In this document: piece by piece, positions 18,201 to 30,600 of the stretch | How the letters are laid out: each line of letters opens with the position of its first letter | Numbering within the stretch: position 1 is the stretch's first letter | Made by a program: the position numbers and the translations under genes | Notes under the pieces: model-generated | Database searches by the model: none | The model's input: the letters and a program-made list of their open reading frames with translations, nothing else | What the model was told of the DNA's origin: nothing | From: an uncultured Bacteroidota bacterium | GTDB lineage: Bacteria; Bacteroidota; Bacteroidia; Chitinophagales; Chitinophagaceae | Direction: 5' to 3' | Assembly (NCBI GenBank): GCA_903819975.1 | Contig: CAIJFI010000017.1 | Coordinates: 124,001-188,000, forward strand | Length of the DNA stretch: 64,000 nucleotides

Positions 18201-19499
18201 AGTAATAATCATTTTAGTACCCTTTCCGTCTTCACTTTGAACTTTGATTTTCCCTTTGTGAATGTCTATTACCCATTTTACATAACTCATGCCTAATCCA
18301 AAGCCTTTCACATTGTGTACGTTTCCTGTGTGCGCGCGGTAGAATTTTTCAAATATATGCTTTGCAGTATCCGCACTCATGCCTATTCCTTTGTCTTCTA
18401 TTATGATCTGAATTTCGGCAGGCAATGAAAGTGTTGTAATAGTAATATCTATAAAATCCTTAGAGTACTTGATTGCATTGTCTATTAAATTAGAGAACAC
18501 GTGTAATAAATATTCTTCATCTGCTTCAATTTCTGATGGGTCTGCGTCAAAATTAGTATGAATTTGAGAAGGCTTTGCATCCAATTGAAGTTTAAAGCTA
18601 TCTAATACACCAAATAATAAATCGTGGATGTCAATTGGTTGCTTATTTAATTTGTATTCTTTCTTCTCCAATTGTGCTGCCTGCAGAATTACTTCCACAT
18701 GCTTATTCATGCGCACATTTTCTTCCTTAATAATAGTGCTAAAATAATCTACCGACTTCCCATCAGCTTGCACCTTTGGACTTTTTAAAGCGTCTACCGC
18801 CAATGAAATAGTTGCCAAAGGCGTTTTTAATTCATGCGTCATATTATTAATGAAATCTCGTTTAATTTCATTTAATTTTTTCTGCGTCATTAAGGATCTT
18901 ACTGTAATAAAGAAAGCTGCTAGTACAATTAAGATAAATAATATAGCCCCCATAATAACCCACTGCAATGAATGTAATAAATACATTCTTACTTTTGGAA
19001 CTAATATTATAATGGTTTCAAACGGGCCTGCTGGTTCAATGATGTCCTGAGGGATAACGGAAACTCTACATTCTAAATTATTTTGATCGTCGGAAAATAC
19101 ATCTTCAAATTTGCTACTCTTAAGCTCTACATTTCCTTTCTTATCCGTTACAGCAAATTCATAATTCAAATCATTAATGCCATATTTAACTAAAGCTGCT
19201 TTAATACTTGTATTTAACTCCTTATCATTGTATATGTCTGCGATACTAGTCTCATCAAAACTATGTATATGATAATCCTCGCCTAATCCCTGACGTCTTT
19301 TTGGGAAACGTAAAGATAAGCCGGTGTTCATTTTTTTACTTATCTCATTTGAAACCACCACTGCTGACTGATTTACTTTGTCGGTTAATTGATTTTTTGA
19401 CAAAATCATTAATCCCTGTAACCAAGTAATTTGAATAAACAATATACCCAATATGGATAATGTAATTAAAGTAAATATGATTGGGAAGGTCTTCTTCAT
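18177..19499 (-). CDS. Membrane sensor histidine kinase (orphan)
   Basis: Two-component sensor of 440 aa. Membrane segments lie at about 7-29 and 178-200 and flank a ~145-residue extracytoplasmic sensor region. The phosphoacceptor H222 is in NNMTHELKTPLA. The ATPase domain shows the N box (HVFSNLIDNAIKYS), DKGIGMS and GFGLGMSYV. No response regulator gene lies next to it, so partner and stimulus are unknown. It is downstream of atpC but separated by a terminator, and its 3' end overlaps queA by 24 bases on the opposite strand. Confidence 0.93.
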   Translation of the reverse strand: MKKTFPIIFTLITLSILGILFIQITWLQGLMILSKNQLTDKVNQSAVVVSNEISKKMNTGLSLRFPKRRQGLGEDYHIHSFDETSIADIYNDKELNTSIKAALVKYGINDLNYEFAVTDKKGNVELKSSKFEDVFSDDQNNLECRVSVIPQDIIEPAGPFETIIILVPKVRMYLLHSLQWVIMGAILFILIVLAAFFITVRSLMTQKKLNEIKRDFINNMTHELKTPLATISLAVDALKSPKVQADGKSVDYFSTIIKEENVRMNKHVEVILQAAQLEKKEYKLNKQPIDIHDLLFGVLDSFKLQLDAKPSQIHTNFDADPSEIEADEEYLLHVFSNLIDNAIKYSKDFIDITITTLSLPAEIQIIIEDKGIGMSADTAKHIFEKFYRAHTGNVHNVKGFGLGMSYVKWVIDIHKGKIKVQSEDGKGTKMIITLPVVNPK

Positions 19500-19545
19500 G
19501 TAGGGTCTAAAAACTGTTTTTGATATTCTTATGTGAATATATAAA

Positions 19546-19578
19546 AAAAATCCCTCGGCTTAACACCAAGGGATTTTT
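19546..19578 (-). terminator. Terminator after atpC
   Basis: A stem of AAAAATCCCTCGG with CCAAGGGATTTTT (one C/A mismatch, 7-base loop) lies 28 bases past the atpC stop. On the minus strand it is followed by a run of T. It separates atpDC from the histidine kinase gene. Confidence 0.8.
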
Positions 19579-19605
19579 CAATTTATAATTTTTTGTTATT
19601 ATCTA

Positions 19606-19851
19606 CTATAACACGCCTTCTACCAACACAGTTGCCTTATTGTTGATTACTTCTACAAAGCCACCTTGGATAGCATAGGTTTCAGAAGCAGCACCCTTGT
19701 GCAATACTTTTACCTTGCCAACGCCTAAGGCACTTACTAGTGGTGCGTGCTTGTCTAAAACTTCAAACAATCCCTCGATACCAGGCAATTGAACGCCTTG
19801 TACTTCGCCACTGAATAGTTTTTTCTCCGGTGTTAATATTTCCAATAACAT
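19606..19851 (-). CDS. atpC: F1F0 ATP synthase epsilon subunit, short form
   Basis: Central-stalk subunit coupling rotation to F1. The 81 residues cover only the N-terminal beta-sandwich (LLEILTPEKKLFSGEVQGVQLPG...). The C-terminal helical hairpin that inhibits ATP hydrolysis in E. coli is missing. Such short epsilon subunits are common in Bacteroidota, so this is probably not a truncation. It lies 18 bases after atpD. The remaining atp genes are not in the window. Confidence 0.95.
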   Translation of the reverse strand: MLLEILTPEKKLFSGEVQGVQLPGIEGLFEVLDKHAPLVSALGVGKVKVLHKGAASETYAIQGGFVEVINNKATVLVEGVL

Positions 19852-19869
19852 GATTCTGTTTTAAATAAA

Positions 19870-21402
<1,533 letters not shown>

Positions 21403-22113
21403 TTATTGCAAAAATTGTAGGTATATAAAAGCTGCTAAAATTCCACCAATGATGGGTCCAACCACTGGAACAAGGGCATAACCCCAATCACTAGGGCCTT
21501 TTCCCTTCATCGGAAGCACAAAATGCACGATTCTAGGGCCTAAATCTCGGGCTGGATTAATTGCCCAGCCAGTTGGCCCACCTAGCCCAAAGCCTATTCC
21601 AGCTACTAATAAAGAAACAGGCAGGGCCGACATTGCCCCCATTTCAATCCCGGCAGGCTTGATAAAGAATATTCCTAGTAAAAATACGCATGTAGCAAGG
21701 GCTTCTACTAATATGTTGTTTTTAATATTTCTTATGGAAGGCCCAGTAGAAAAACAGGCTAATTGATCGGCAGGATTAGAAGCTTCATCAAAATGTGGTT
21801 TGTAAATAATCCAAACTACCAATGCACCCAATATTGCACCTAATAATTGTGCTAAAATATACGAAGGGACTAGGGACCAACTAAATTTTCCAGCGGTAGC
21901 TAAAGCAATTGTAACTGCAGGATTTAGATGCCCTCCACTATAACTTGAGGTAATATATACACCAATAAAAACAGCAATCATCCAACCTAAGACAATTGAA
22001 ATGAGTCCCCCATTATTCCCTTTTGTTTTAGGAAGTACTACATTGGCCACTACACCATTACCAATAATTATTATGATGGCAGTGCCAAACAATTCAGCGA
22101 TAAAAGCAGTCAT
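21403..22113 (-). CDS. glpF: Glycerol uptake facilitator (MIP/aquaporin family)
   Basis: Six-helix channel for passive glycerol uptake, 236 aa. Both NPA boxes are present: GHLNPAVTIA and WAINPARDLGPR. The Asp after the second NPAR is the residue that marks glycerol-type channels rather than water-specific ones. It follows glpK with a 59-base gap, whose leader contains the 12-mer AATCGTTTATTA (22135-22146 on the plus strand) also found before glpK. Confidence 0.93.
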   Translation of the reverse strand: MTAFIAELFGTAIIIIIGNGVVANVVLPKTKGNNGGLISIVLGWMIAVFIGVYITSSYSGGHLNPAVTIALATAGKFSWSLVPSYILAQLLGAILGALVVWIIYKPHFDEASNPADQLACFSTGPSIRNIKNNILVEALATCVFLLGIFFIKPAGIEMGAMSALPVSLLVAGIGFGLGGPTGWAINPARDLGPRIVHFVLPMKGKGPSDWGYALVPVVGPIIGGILAAFIYLQFLQ

Positions 22114-22134
22114 GTTTTTAATTTTTAATGAGGA

Positions 22135-22146
22135 AATCGTTTATTA
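22135..22146. promoter_or_regulatory. Shared 12-mer in the glpF leader
   Basis: AATCGTTTATTA lies 22-33 bases upstream of the glpF start and recurs exactly at 23661-23672 before glpK. It is a candidate binding site for a glycerol-responsive regulator. Confidence 0.4.
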
Positions 22147-22172
22147 AATGTAAGAAATATAAATAGTTTTTA

Positions 22173-23657
22173 TTACCAATTGTTGGTTGCTTTAATAGCT
22201 CTTTTCCATCCGCTAATTTGTTGTTCTCTAAAGGCTGCTGTTATGTTTGGAGTGAATACTTTGTCTACATTCCATTTTGTTCTTAATTCCTCTATATTCT
22301 CCCAAAATCCAACAGCTAAGCCTGCTAAATATGCAGCACCTAAAGCAGTGGTTTCAACAATGGTAGGCCTTACCACTTTTGTGTCTACAATATCCGATTG
22401 AAATTGCATAAGCATATTATTATGCGTTGCTCCACCATCCACCCTTAATTCGGCAATGGGTATTCCAGCATCTGCTTCCATCGCTTTTAATAAATCATAA
22501 CTTTGAAAAGCAATGCTCTCCAATGCTGCGCGCGCGATATGTGCAGAAGAAGTTCCTCTTGTAATTCCTACAATGGTTCCTCTTGCATGTTGATTCCAAT
22601 AGGGTGCACCTAAGCCTGCAAAAGCAGGAACAACATAAACACCATCGGTGTTTTCAACTTGTTTTGCTAAGTCCTCCACTTCGCTGGACTTACGAATAAT
22701 ATGCAATCCATCTCTTAACCATTGTACCACTGCACCTCCTATAAATACACTTCCTTCTAAAGCATAATATGTGTGGCCATTTATTTGAAGCGCAATTGTA
22801 GTTAATAAATTATTTTTTGATGTAACCGCTTTTTCTCCAGTATGCATTAACATAAAGCAACCAGTACCATATGTGTTTTTTACCATGCCAGGCGCTGTAC
22901 ACATTTGACCAAACAATGCCGATTGCTGATCCCCTGCAATGCCAGCAATTGGAATTTCGTGATTAGTGAAAAGCTGATTGGTATGCCCATATATTTCACT
23001 GCTACTTTTTACTGTTGGTAAAATAGATGCTGGGATATCTAATAATTCTAAGAGTTCTTTATCCCATTCTAAACTATGTATATTAAAAAGCATTGTTCTA
23101 GAAGCATTAGTTGCATCGGTTACATGTACTTTGCCATTGGTTAATTTCCAAACCAACCAACTATCAATAGTACCAAAACATAATTCACCTCTGTTTGCCA
23201 ATTCCCTAGCCCCCTTTACATTATCGAGTATCCATTTAATTTTTGAACCTGAGAAATAAGCATCAATTACAAGTCCTGTTTTAGAATGAATCATAGATTC
23301 CTTTCCTGCAGCTTTTAATTGGTCGCAATACTCAGCAGTGCGTCTATCCTGCCATACAATTGCATTGTAAATAGGTAAACCTGTTTTATTATTCCATAAT
23401 ACAGTTGTTTCGCGTTGATTGGTTATTCCAATTGCAGCTATATCAGTTAACGCTAAATTCTGTTTACTAATTGCCTCACTAGCAACTCCAATTTGAGTGC
23501 TCCAAATTTCCATTGCATCATGTTCTACCCAACCTGGATGCGGAAAATGTTGAGTGAATTCTTTTTGTGCGACACCATGTATATGGCCCTGATGATCAAA
23601 TAAAATGGCACGACTACTCGTAGTGCCCTGATCAAAAGATAAAATGTATTTTGACAT
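22173..23657 (-). CDS. glpK: Glycerol kinase
   Basis: Phosphorylates glycerol to glycerol 3-phosphate, trapping glycerol entering through GlpF. FGGY-family motifs are clear: [15 protein letters not shown] at the N-terminus, GVTNQRETT-like [15 protein letters not shown], the [12 protein letters not shown] phosphate loop, and [13 protein letters not shown]. Length 494 aa is standard. No glpD is nearby. The start codon lies in the right arm of a perfect 9-bp stem-loop (23656-23681). Confidence 0.97.
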   Translation of the reverse strand: MSKYILSFDQGTTSSRAILFDHQGHIHGVAQKEFTQHFPHPGWVEHDAMEIWSTQIGVASEAISKQNLALTDIAAIGITNQRETTVLWNNKTGLPIYNAIVWQDRRTAEYCDQLKAAGKESMIHSKTGLVIDAYFSGSKIKWILDNVKGARELANRGELCFGTIDSWLVWKLTNGKVHVTDATNASRTMLFNIHSLEWDKELLELLDIPASILPTVKSSSEIYGHTNQLFTNHEIPIAGIAGDQQSALFGQMCTAPGMVKNTYGTGCFMLMHTGEKAVTSKNNLLTTIALQINGHTYYALEGSVFIGGAVVQWLRDGLHIIRKSSEVEDLAKQVENTDGVYVVPAFAGLGAPYWNQHARGTIVGITRGTSSAHIARAALESIAFQSYDLLKAMEADAGIPIAELRVDGGATHNNMLMQFQSDIVDTKVVRPTIVETTALGAAYLAGLAVGFWENIEELRTKWNVDKVFTPNITAAFREQQISGWKRAIKATNNW

Positions 23658-23681
23658 TACAATCGTTTATTAGATTGTAAT
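23656..23681 (-). promoter_or_regulatory. Stem-loop at the glpK start codon
   Basis: ATTACAATC and GATTGTAAT form a perfect 9-bp inverted repeat with an 8-base loop. On the minus strand the right arm ends in the first two bases of the glpK ATG. It could be an operator or could sequester the start codon. The loop and its flanks hold the 12-mer shared with glpF. Confidence 0.5.
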
Positions 23682-23716
23682 ATAAAAAAAGAAATGCAGA
23701 ATAATGAAACTTGGAC

Positions 23717-25096
23717 CTATCTTCTATTCTTAAGCCAATTTTCTGGATCAAGGAAAGCCCCCTTGTCATTACTTATCATAAATAACAATGCCCCTTCGCC
23801 TTCAATATTAACTCCTGAGCGGCCTAACAAAGTACCTGCTTTAACTTCTGTTCCAATTGAAACATTGATACTACTTAAATGCGTATAAGTAGAGAAGTAT
23901 TTACCATGTTGAACAAATACTGTTAAATCTCCATTGATATCACCAGTGTATTTTACAACGCCATTGGCAACACTCTTAACTGATGAGCCTTTTGGTACTG
24001 CAAGTTCGATACCATCACTCTTACGATTTAATTTAGTTCCTGGAATATTCTCAACACCAAAATGAATATATACATTTCCTTTATCTACTGGCCAAGGCAA
24101 ATTGCCTTTCCCATTTTCAATAGATACGGATGCTTCTCTCCCCTCCTCGGTTGTTTCTAATGCAGAATAAGGACGACTACCCGAAGTGTTGGTAACACCA
24201 CCTTCTACAGCGCCCACTTTATTCCCGTTTTTTGTGCTAGTTTTTATAACTGGTTTTGCTGGAGTATTGTTTGCTGCACTTGCATCTGCTTTTACTTTTG
24301 CAGCAGCTGCATCATTAGCTGCTTTCAATTTTGCCACTCTCTCTTTTTCTTTTTTCTCTGCTTCGGCTGTCTCTCTTTTAATAATAGCCATTAATGCAGA
24401 TTGCATTTTCCTACGCTGTGCCTCCTTTTGTCTTAACTGCTCTGTAACCTCTTGTTCTTTACCCTTTAATTGCTTTATTATTTTATCTTGTTCCTTTCTG
24501 TCATCAACTAGTACTTTTAATTGCTCATTTTGAACACCCAAAGTTTTTAAACGATCTTTTTTGTTTGAGCCCAATTGTCCAATTTTTACATTTAAATCTT
24601 TTTGGGACATATCAATGGCACGTGCTTGTGCCTCTCTAGTTTGGCGATAACTTTTTAGATATGTTATACGTTTTACTGCATCGTTAAAGCTATTAGCAGA
24701 AAATAAAAAGTTAAGATATTCGTAACCACTTCGGCTTTTGTATGCATAAATAATACTCTTCTCGTACTTTGTTTTAAGCGTGTCTAAATCCTTGTTTAAC
24801 TTTTGAACATCTTGTTGATTTGATGCAATAGCATCATCTATAATTTTTACTTGCTTTGCAATACTATTAACTAAAGCCTCTCTTTTAGCAATTTTACTTT
24901 GAATAACAGCCATTTGAGCCAAGGTACTTTTCTTATTTTTCTGTATTTGATTTTTTAGTTGATTCAGCTCCTCTAATTCTTTTCTTAAGGTTTGCTCTTG
25001 CTTTTGTAATTCATCCCTAGACGCATTTGTTTGCGCGTATGGCATAATACCTAGGCCTAATAAAATGAAAAATAATATTGTTAACCTTTTTGTCAT
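23717..25096 (-). CDS. EnvC-like murein hydrolase activator (degenerate LytM domain)
   Basis: Exported protein with a signal peptide (LTILFFILLGLGIMPYAQT). Two long coiled-coil segments cover about residues 25-260, and a C-terminal M23/LytM-like domain about 330-459. The zinc ligands appear lost: the usual HxGIDI reads SDGIEL, and the last His (LHFEI) is replaced in LLFMI, while THLSS is kept. This is the arrangement of EnvC/NlpD, which activate amidases rather than cut murein themselves. I use the ATG at 25096; a GTG at 25114 would add six residues. It follows the DUF4292 gene closely. Confidence 0.88.
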   Translation of the reverse strand: MTKRLTILFFILLGLGIMPYAQTNASRDELQKQEQTLRKELEELNQLKNQIQKNKKSTLAQMAVIQSKIAKREALVNSIAKQVKIIDDAIASNQQDVQKLNKDLDTLKTKYEKSIIYAYKSRSGYEYLNFLFSANSFNDAVKRITYLKSYRQTREAQARAIDMSQKDLNVKIGQLGSNKKDRLKTLGVQNEQLKVLVDDRKEQDKIIKQLKGKEQEVTEQLRQKEAQRRKMQSALMAIIKRETAEAEKKEKERVAKLKAANDAAAAKVKADASAANNTPAKPVIKTSTKNGNKVGAVEGGVTNTSGSRPYSALETTEEGREASVSIENGKGNLPWPVDKGNVYIHFGVENIPGTKLNRKSDGIELAVPKGSSVKSVANGVVKYTGDINGDLTVFVQHGKYFSTYTHLSSINVSIGTEVKAGTLLGRSGVNIEGEGALLFMISNDKGAFLDPENWLKNRR

Positions 25097-25119
25097 AAGC
25101 TGTTTTGTTTCCACTAAAA

Positions 25120-25956
25120 TTATCTGCGTTTCCCTGGTCTTGGAATGGCAAAGGTATATTTTAATGGCTCATTAAATGTATAATCCTTAATCTCCATGTG
25201 AATTTCCAATCTCGACTGCGATGCAATGGCAATATCCCTATTTAGAGGAAATTGATTTTGTAAAGCTGGCGTATGATCAGAGTATGTGATATCACAGGTT
25301 CTATGTTTATTAATATCAATATCGTCAAGCTTTAAGTGAAGCACTTTGGAATTGTCTTCGCTAAGTGTAATTAGGTTTTTAAATAAGCCTCCAATCATAC
25401 CTATTTGTAACTTATTATTATTCATTTTATAGGACACAATGCTTGCCTCTTCCATGAAAACAGGATTGCCCACAATTAAATCTTCCAAAGTAGTATAGGT
25501 AAATGGAATTTTAATTAATTCCTGCATGTATGACAATGGATGTTTTTCTAGTTTCTTATTTAAAGGGAAAAACAATATTACACTGTCCTTTGTTATTAAT
25601 GCCTTTAAACCAATCACTCCCATGGCTCCTCTTACAGTTATATAAATAGCTTTCCCTTTTTCAATACTAATATTGGCAATAAAAGCATCTGACTTGTTCA
25701 CCGTTTCATAATCCACTTTAACACGCGCATTCATTGTGTTAAATGAAAGTTTTGTTGTTGCAATCTTCCCGATAATTTCTTTTACAATAGCACCAGAATC
25801 AACTTTTGTTTTTTCCGCAATAATTTGATAGCTAACAGTATCCTTTTTAGATAAGGCGTCTTGTATAGCTTGTACTTTTCTTGATGTTGTACAAGATGCA
25901 AGTATAAATAAGCAAGATAAAAAGAGAAGTGCGCTTTTATTCATTATCAAATTCAT
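25120..25956 (-). CDS. DUF4292 family lipoprotein
   Basis: Predicted lipoprotein of 278 aa. The signal ends in a lipobox, ILASC, with the acylated Cys at about residue 22. The body is mostly beta-strand-like and resembles the DUF4292 family, which has a LolA/LolB-like fold as far as I recall; function is not established. An alternative ATG at 25944 gives a signal peptide without the first four residues. It lies 3 bases after dut and immediately before the EnvC-like gene, so these three are probably cotranscribed. Confidence 0.75.
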   Translation of the reverse strand: MNLIMNKSALLFLSCLFILASCTTSRKVQAIQDALSKKDTVSYQIIAEKTKVDSGAIVKEIIGKIATTKLSFNTMNARVKVDYETVNKSDAFIANISIEKGKAIYITVRGAMGVIGLKALITKDSVILFFPLNKKLEKHPLSYMQELIKIPFTYTTLEDLIVGNPVFMEEASIVSYKMNNNKLQIGMIGGLFKNLITLSEDNSKVLHLKLDDIDINKHRTCDITYSDHTPALQNQFPLNRDIAIASQSRLEIHMEIKDYTFNEPLKYTFAIPRPGKRR

Positions 25957-25959
25957 TGA

Positions 25960-26400
25960 TTATTGTTTTCCAGTGTGACCAAAACCGCCTTCGCCTCTTT
26001 CGGTACTATCTAATTGTTTCACTAAATTCCAGCTAGCTTTTTCAACTTGCTGAAAAACCATTTGGGCAATTCTATCACCATCATTAATTGTTTGTGGCTC
26101 TTGAGATAAATTAATGAGGATTACTTTTATTTCACCGCGGTAATCTGCATCAATCGTGCCTGGTGTATTTAAGCAAGTTAACCCTTGTTTTATGGCCAAA
26201 CCGCTTCGAGGCCTTATTTGCACTTCCATATTTTCGGGAATAGCTATAAATAATCCTGTGGGAACTAAAATTCTTTCCATAGGTAACAGAACCAATGGTT
26301 TGTCTATAAATGCACGAATATCCATTCCAGAGGACCCGGTGGTTGCATAAGATGGCAAGGGATGATGACTATTATTTACAATTTGTACTTGAGTTGACAT
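25960..26400 (-). CDS. dut: dUTP diphosphatase
   Basis: Trimeric dUTPase that hydrolyses dUTP to dUMP. All five motifs are present: [34 protein letters not shown] and the C-terminal [10 protein letters not shown]. The ATG at 26400 (MSTQVQIV) gives 146 aa, the family norm. A longer reading from 26427 adds a hydrophobic stretch that is almost certainly not translated, because the -7 element TATTTTTG (26414-26407) sits between. Confidence 0.97.
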   Translation of the reverse strand: MSTQVQIVNNSHHPLPSYATTGSSGMDIRAFIDKPLVLLPMERILVPTGLFIAIPENMEVQIRPRSGLAIKQGLTCLNTPGTIDADYRGEIKVILINLSQEPQTINDGDRIAQMVFQQVEKASWNLVKQLDSTERGEGGFGHTGKQ

Positions 26401-26406
26401 GGTCAA

Positions 26407-26414
26407 CAAAAATA
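26407..26414 (-). promoter_or_regulatory. -7 promoter element of dut (predicted leaderless)
   Basis: The minus strand reads TATTTTTG-TTGACC-ATG: an exact TAnnTTTG element with six bases to the start codon. It decides the start of dut. Confidence 0.6.
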
Positions 26415-26468
26415 GGCAAAAACTCAAGAAATAGCACCTCGTATTATACGATTTAACAAAGGCCCTAA

Positions 26469-27605
26469 TTAAAAGAAGAAAATACTTCCAAATCGGAGGG
26501 TATTAGATAGCGGATTTTTTGTAATTCCACCTCCAGATGGAACCAAGTAACTAATATTAAACTTAGATTGTTGGTATTGAAAACTAGTACCTAAAGTAAA
26601 ATATTGCATGTTACCTAAGCTCTTATTATTATCCATAAAATAACCGCCTCTTAAATAAAAACGATTAGTGTAATTATATTCTAAACCCACAGAAGCTTTT
26701 AATGATTCTGAAAATGGCATGCCATATTTTGCTGAAAAAGAATTGAAATAGCTATTGATTACCGATTGAGTAAAATAATGATTTACAGATTCGGCATCTG
26801 AATTATCCGGGCTTGCAGGCACCATTAATCTGTTAACATCTACTCCAAATTCCAATGAATTTTCTGCGTCAATTTTATTTAGATACCCAACACCAACTCC
26901 AATGTTTGCAGGTATATAATATTTGTTTTTTGTTTCATTGGAATAACTGATTTTGCCCCCCATATTTGAAAGTAACAAACCTGCATGAAACCCTTGTAAA
27001 TCGGAATTTTGTTTATAAAACACGGCAACATCAGCAGCAGCAGTGTTTCCAGCTTTGTAATTAATTGCACTTGCACCAAAGGAGCCAGTTACTAATTGAG
27101 AATGTATATACCTTAATGTTGCACCAATACTTAATTTATCATTTAATAATAAGCTATAACCAAAATCATAACTAAACTCAGAAGGCTTTTGAGATGGAAG
27201 TGTTGAACTTCCGGATTCGTCTGTAAAATCTATATTACCTAAACTAAAAAAACGTAATGAGGTATTGATCGTACTTTGGTCGTTTAATTTTTTATAATAA
27301 CCTGCACTTGCTAAATACACGTCACTTAATCCTAAATCCTTTAACCAAGGTGTATAGTTAATTAAAAATCCTTGGCGTTCTTCTAAGAAAGGCAATTTTG
27401 CAGTATTGCCAAAAATATCATTTGCCTCTGCACTCATCCCCAATGACAAATTACCCATACCACCCGATCTTGCATCGGGAGAAATCATCATAAAAGGCAC
27501 AGCAGTGCTTTGCAATTTCAATGAAGTGGTTTGTGACTTTACTTCGTTAATAATTAGTAAAGAACAACCCAAGATAAAAATGTATTTCAACTTACTTAAT
27601 TGCAT
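26469..27605 (-). CDS. porV: Type IX secretion system outer membrane protein PorV
   Basis: Outer membrane beta-barrel of 378 aa with a signal peptide ([16 protein letters not shown]). The N-terminus after cleavage ([27 protein letters not shown]...GNTAKLPF) is the hallmark of the PorV/PorQ (FadL-like) family. PorV shuttles T9SS substrates from the translocon to the PorU sortase complex. It lies just downstream of porU, an order also seen in Flavobacterium. A C-terminal aromatic residue (FGSIFFF) fits barrel insertion. Confidence 0.9.
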   Translation of the reverse strand: MQLSKLKYIFILGCSLLIINEVKSQTTSLKLQSTAVPFMMISPDARSGGMGNLSLGMSAEANDIFGNTAKLPFLEERQGFLINYTPWLKDLGLSDVYLASAGYYKKLNDQSTINTSLRFFSLGNIDFTDESGSSTLPSQKPSEFSYDFGYSLLLNDKLSIGATLRYIHSQLVTGSFGASAINYKAGNTAAADVAVFYKQNSDLQGFHAGLLLSNMGGKISYSNETKNKYYIPANIGVGVGYLNKIDAENSLEFGVDVNRLMVPASPDNSDAESVNHYFTQSVINSYFNSFSAKYGMPFSESLKASVGLEYNYTNRFYLRGGYFMDNNKSLGNMQYFTLGTSFQYQQSKFNISYLVPSGGGITKNPLSNTLRFGSIFFF

Positions 27606-27654
27606 GAGGGCTCAATTTGATTGTGCATTAAAGGTACTAAAAGCACTTCGTATT

Positions 27655-30600
27655 TTACAATTTGATAAATGTATTAGCAATAGTTGCAGTTCCGGAATTT
27701 GTTAAAATTGTAAACCGGTAATAATAAGTGCCCGGTTTTAGCAATGCCCCAGTATTAGTTACTCCATCCCAACTTAGAAATACTTTATTGGTATAATTGA
27801 TCAATTTAAAGGCTTGCCTGTAAAGCTTTTGACCACTAATATCCATTACCTCAAACTCAATCTGTATCTCATTTCCAACCTGATTGGTCTCAAAACCAAA
27901 TGTAGAAATTTGTCTAAATGGGTTAGGGAAATTAAAGGCATTTTTTATGACTAAGTCCTTAGATTTTGGAACCTCAAATATTAAAATATAAGTACTACTA
28001 TTCCCCAATAGGTCCCATGCCTTAATTATACATTTGTGCTTACCCTCTCTTAAAGTTGGCAAGGCAAATTGTATTTTACCAGATTGATAGGAATTTATAT
28101 CTGCTACAAAATAGTTGTTAATAATAATAGGTATAGGATCCTCGTCTAACCAAACAGACAAGTCATGCCCCAAGGCATTCCCAGAAGTTTGTATGCCCGA
28201 TGTGTCAGATAAAGAAATGTACAATATTGAATTAGGAGAAGCCCATCCACCCTGTTTAAACAATGAATCGTTTAAATATGCTTTTATAACTGGCCCAATA
28301 GTATCTTTCTTATTTTCGATTGTATTGGCTTTTACATAAACAGAATCAATTATTTTGATGGCTGACACCGAATCGCTACTTGCTGCCAATTCAATTCTTA
28401 TAGGACTTTCGGTATTGGATACTTGCATTGGTAAAATAAAATCAATATTAAACAAGCCATTCACTACTGTTGCCTTGCCTTTGAATAAAATATTTTCTTG
28501 AACAGCAATTGGGACCGACATGCTAGTAGATTGATTCGCTAAAGTTTTTTTATTTTTTATCGCATCGTAAATAATTAAATCTATTAGTCCATTAAAATTT
28601 GACTTTACAATTCCCTTATCTTGAATCGTACCTTCTATTTTGTACTTATTGCCAGATAGCAAAGTGTCATGTCCAATGAATTGTTTATTGTTTAAGTTTT
28701 TTACAACTACTTCATAATTTGGCAAACTCAATTGCAACGCAGGATCCCCTATAATATTGAATTTAAAATCATTCACCCTGTCCCCTCCTAAGGTCCAATT
28801 TGAAATTTTTGCTTTTTGCAAAGCTTGCCCAATACTATTATATTGACCCGTATTATCTTTCACTAATAATTGCTGAATAAACAAATCATTTATTTGCTTG
28901 TTACTATATGCAAATACGAGTCTATTTGCAGCTACTAAACCAATAATCCCTTTTCCATTTTTCATTAACACATCCCAAGCAATGGCGCTTAATGAGGGCT
29001 GATCAAATGGAGCAAAATTACAAGACGCTGTAACCATCAAAGGCAGTCTCTTTGCATTATCCCATCTTTCAAATTGCGCTTGTGAAATAACAGCTTCTTC
29101 CGACAATCTCAAATAGTTGCCATGTCCCGTATAATTTAACAGCAATGTGCCATCATTAGCCGTTTGTTGAATAGCATTAAATGCCAATGGGTAAGTATTT
29201 CCTGAAGTTGAACTTACTGCAGGGAATAAATCTAAATATATTTTATTTTGATTCCAACTCGGAGTTTTAGTTTGCAAATGACTAATAATAGATTCGGCAT
29301 CTTGTAAGTGCAAATTATAATCTCCATCGTCTGCCACCCATGTTATTTTATTCTCCCAAGCGCCTCCTATTTTATTAGATTGGTAATTAATTAATTTACT
29401 AATAACCGTATCAGCCTCCGCAATAGTTCTTGCAGGAATTCTCCCTACAGCAAGTGCTAATTCCCTAATTGAATTGACATTGTTGATATCATCTCCGGTT
29501 TTTAATATTGAGAAAAAATCGTCTGTAGAAAAACTGGATAGAATAGAATTTGAATTGTCATTTTCGTATACTGGCAACTCAAAATTGGAATTCAATTTTT
29601 TAGTGTTAAAATTTCCCATACCCAATAGTAGTAGGTATTTGGGAGCACTGTAATTATTTTGCAATGCTTGTGAATAAAGCAACTTCAAAAAGTTTCGAAT
29701 AGCAACTGCACTCACCTGTGCACCCGAAAAATCATTGTAAATTTCTTTTGCATTTACTGCAATTGCTTTTCGACCAAATTTAGAAATTTGATATTGTTGG
29801 TATTTAACAGCGGCATTCATAAAAGCAGGGGCCGCTATAATTACATAATCCACCTGCCCATTATTTTGAATTATATTTTGATTTGCAATAGGGCCTAATA
29901 AGGTTGGTGTTTCAAAAGCATTTTGCGAAACGCCAATAAAATTAGCTATTGAATCTGTTGCTTGTATAAAACTACCAACTCCATTCCCGTTTAATTGCAA
30001 TGTAATTTGCGTTGGAGACGAAGCATTGGTTATGTTCCATATAATTGTAGTGGCATCTGTATTCTGAACTTTACAATTTGCAAAACCACCTTTAACAAAT
30101 CCATCTTCTATATTAAATTGAATAACACTGTCCTGCCAAAAACCAACAGGCTTTTTAGCAAGCACTTCGATATAATCCAACCAGCCTGTTGATGTTGAAT
30201 TAACACTAGAATAATTAACCTTTAAATTAGATTTCACAGGCCAGTTTGAAACTGCATTCACATTAAAACTATCTATTAATTCGGAGGCAATATTATCAAA
30301 CAACAATCCTGAAACAGGAAACAATACACTACTTTTTACAGCTTGGTCATTTAATGAAAAATCAAATTGACCGTTGGCTCCATAAGACGTAGAAGCCATA
30401 TGAATAAAGCTTTTTAGCGTACTAACACTATTCATCCCCTGGGTAGTAAAAGTATAATTTAACTGAGGCTGCTTGCCAATTCCCTGCCCCATTGGAATAC
30501 CATAAAATACTTTACCACTATTTAATAATGAAATACTGTCTTTCTCAAAAAGATAATGTTGACTAAACATTTCTCTTGTATCGTTTGTATTGGATTGCTG

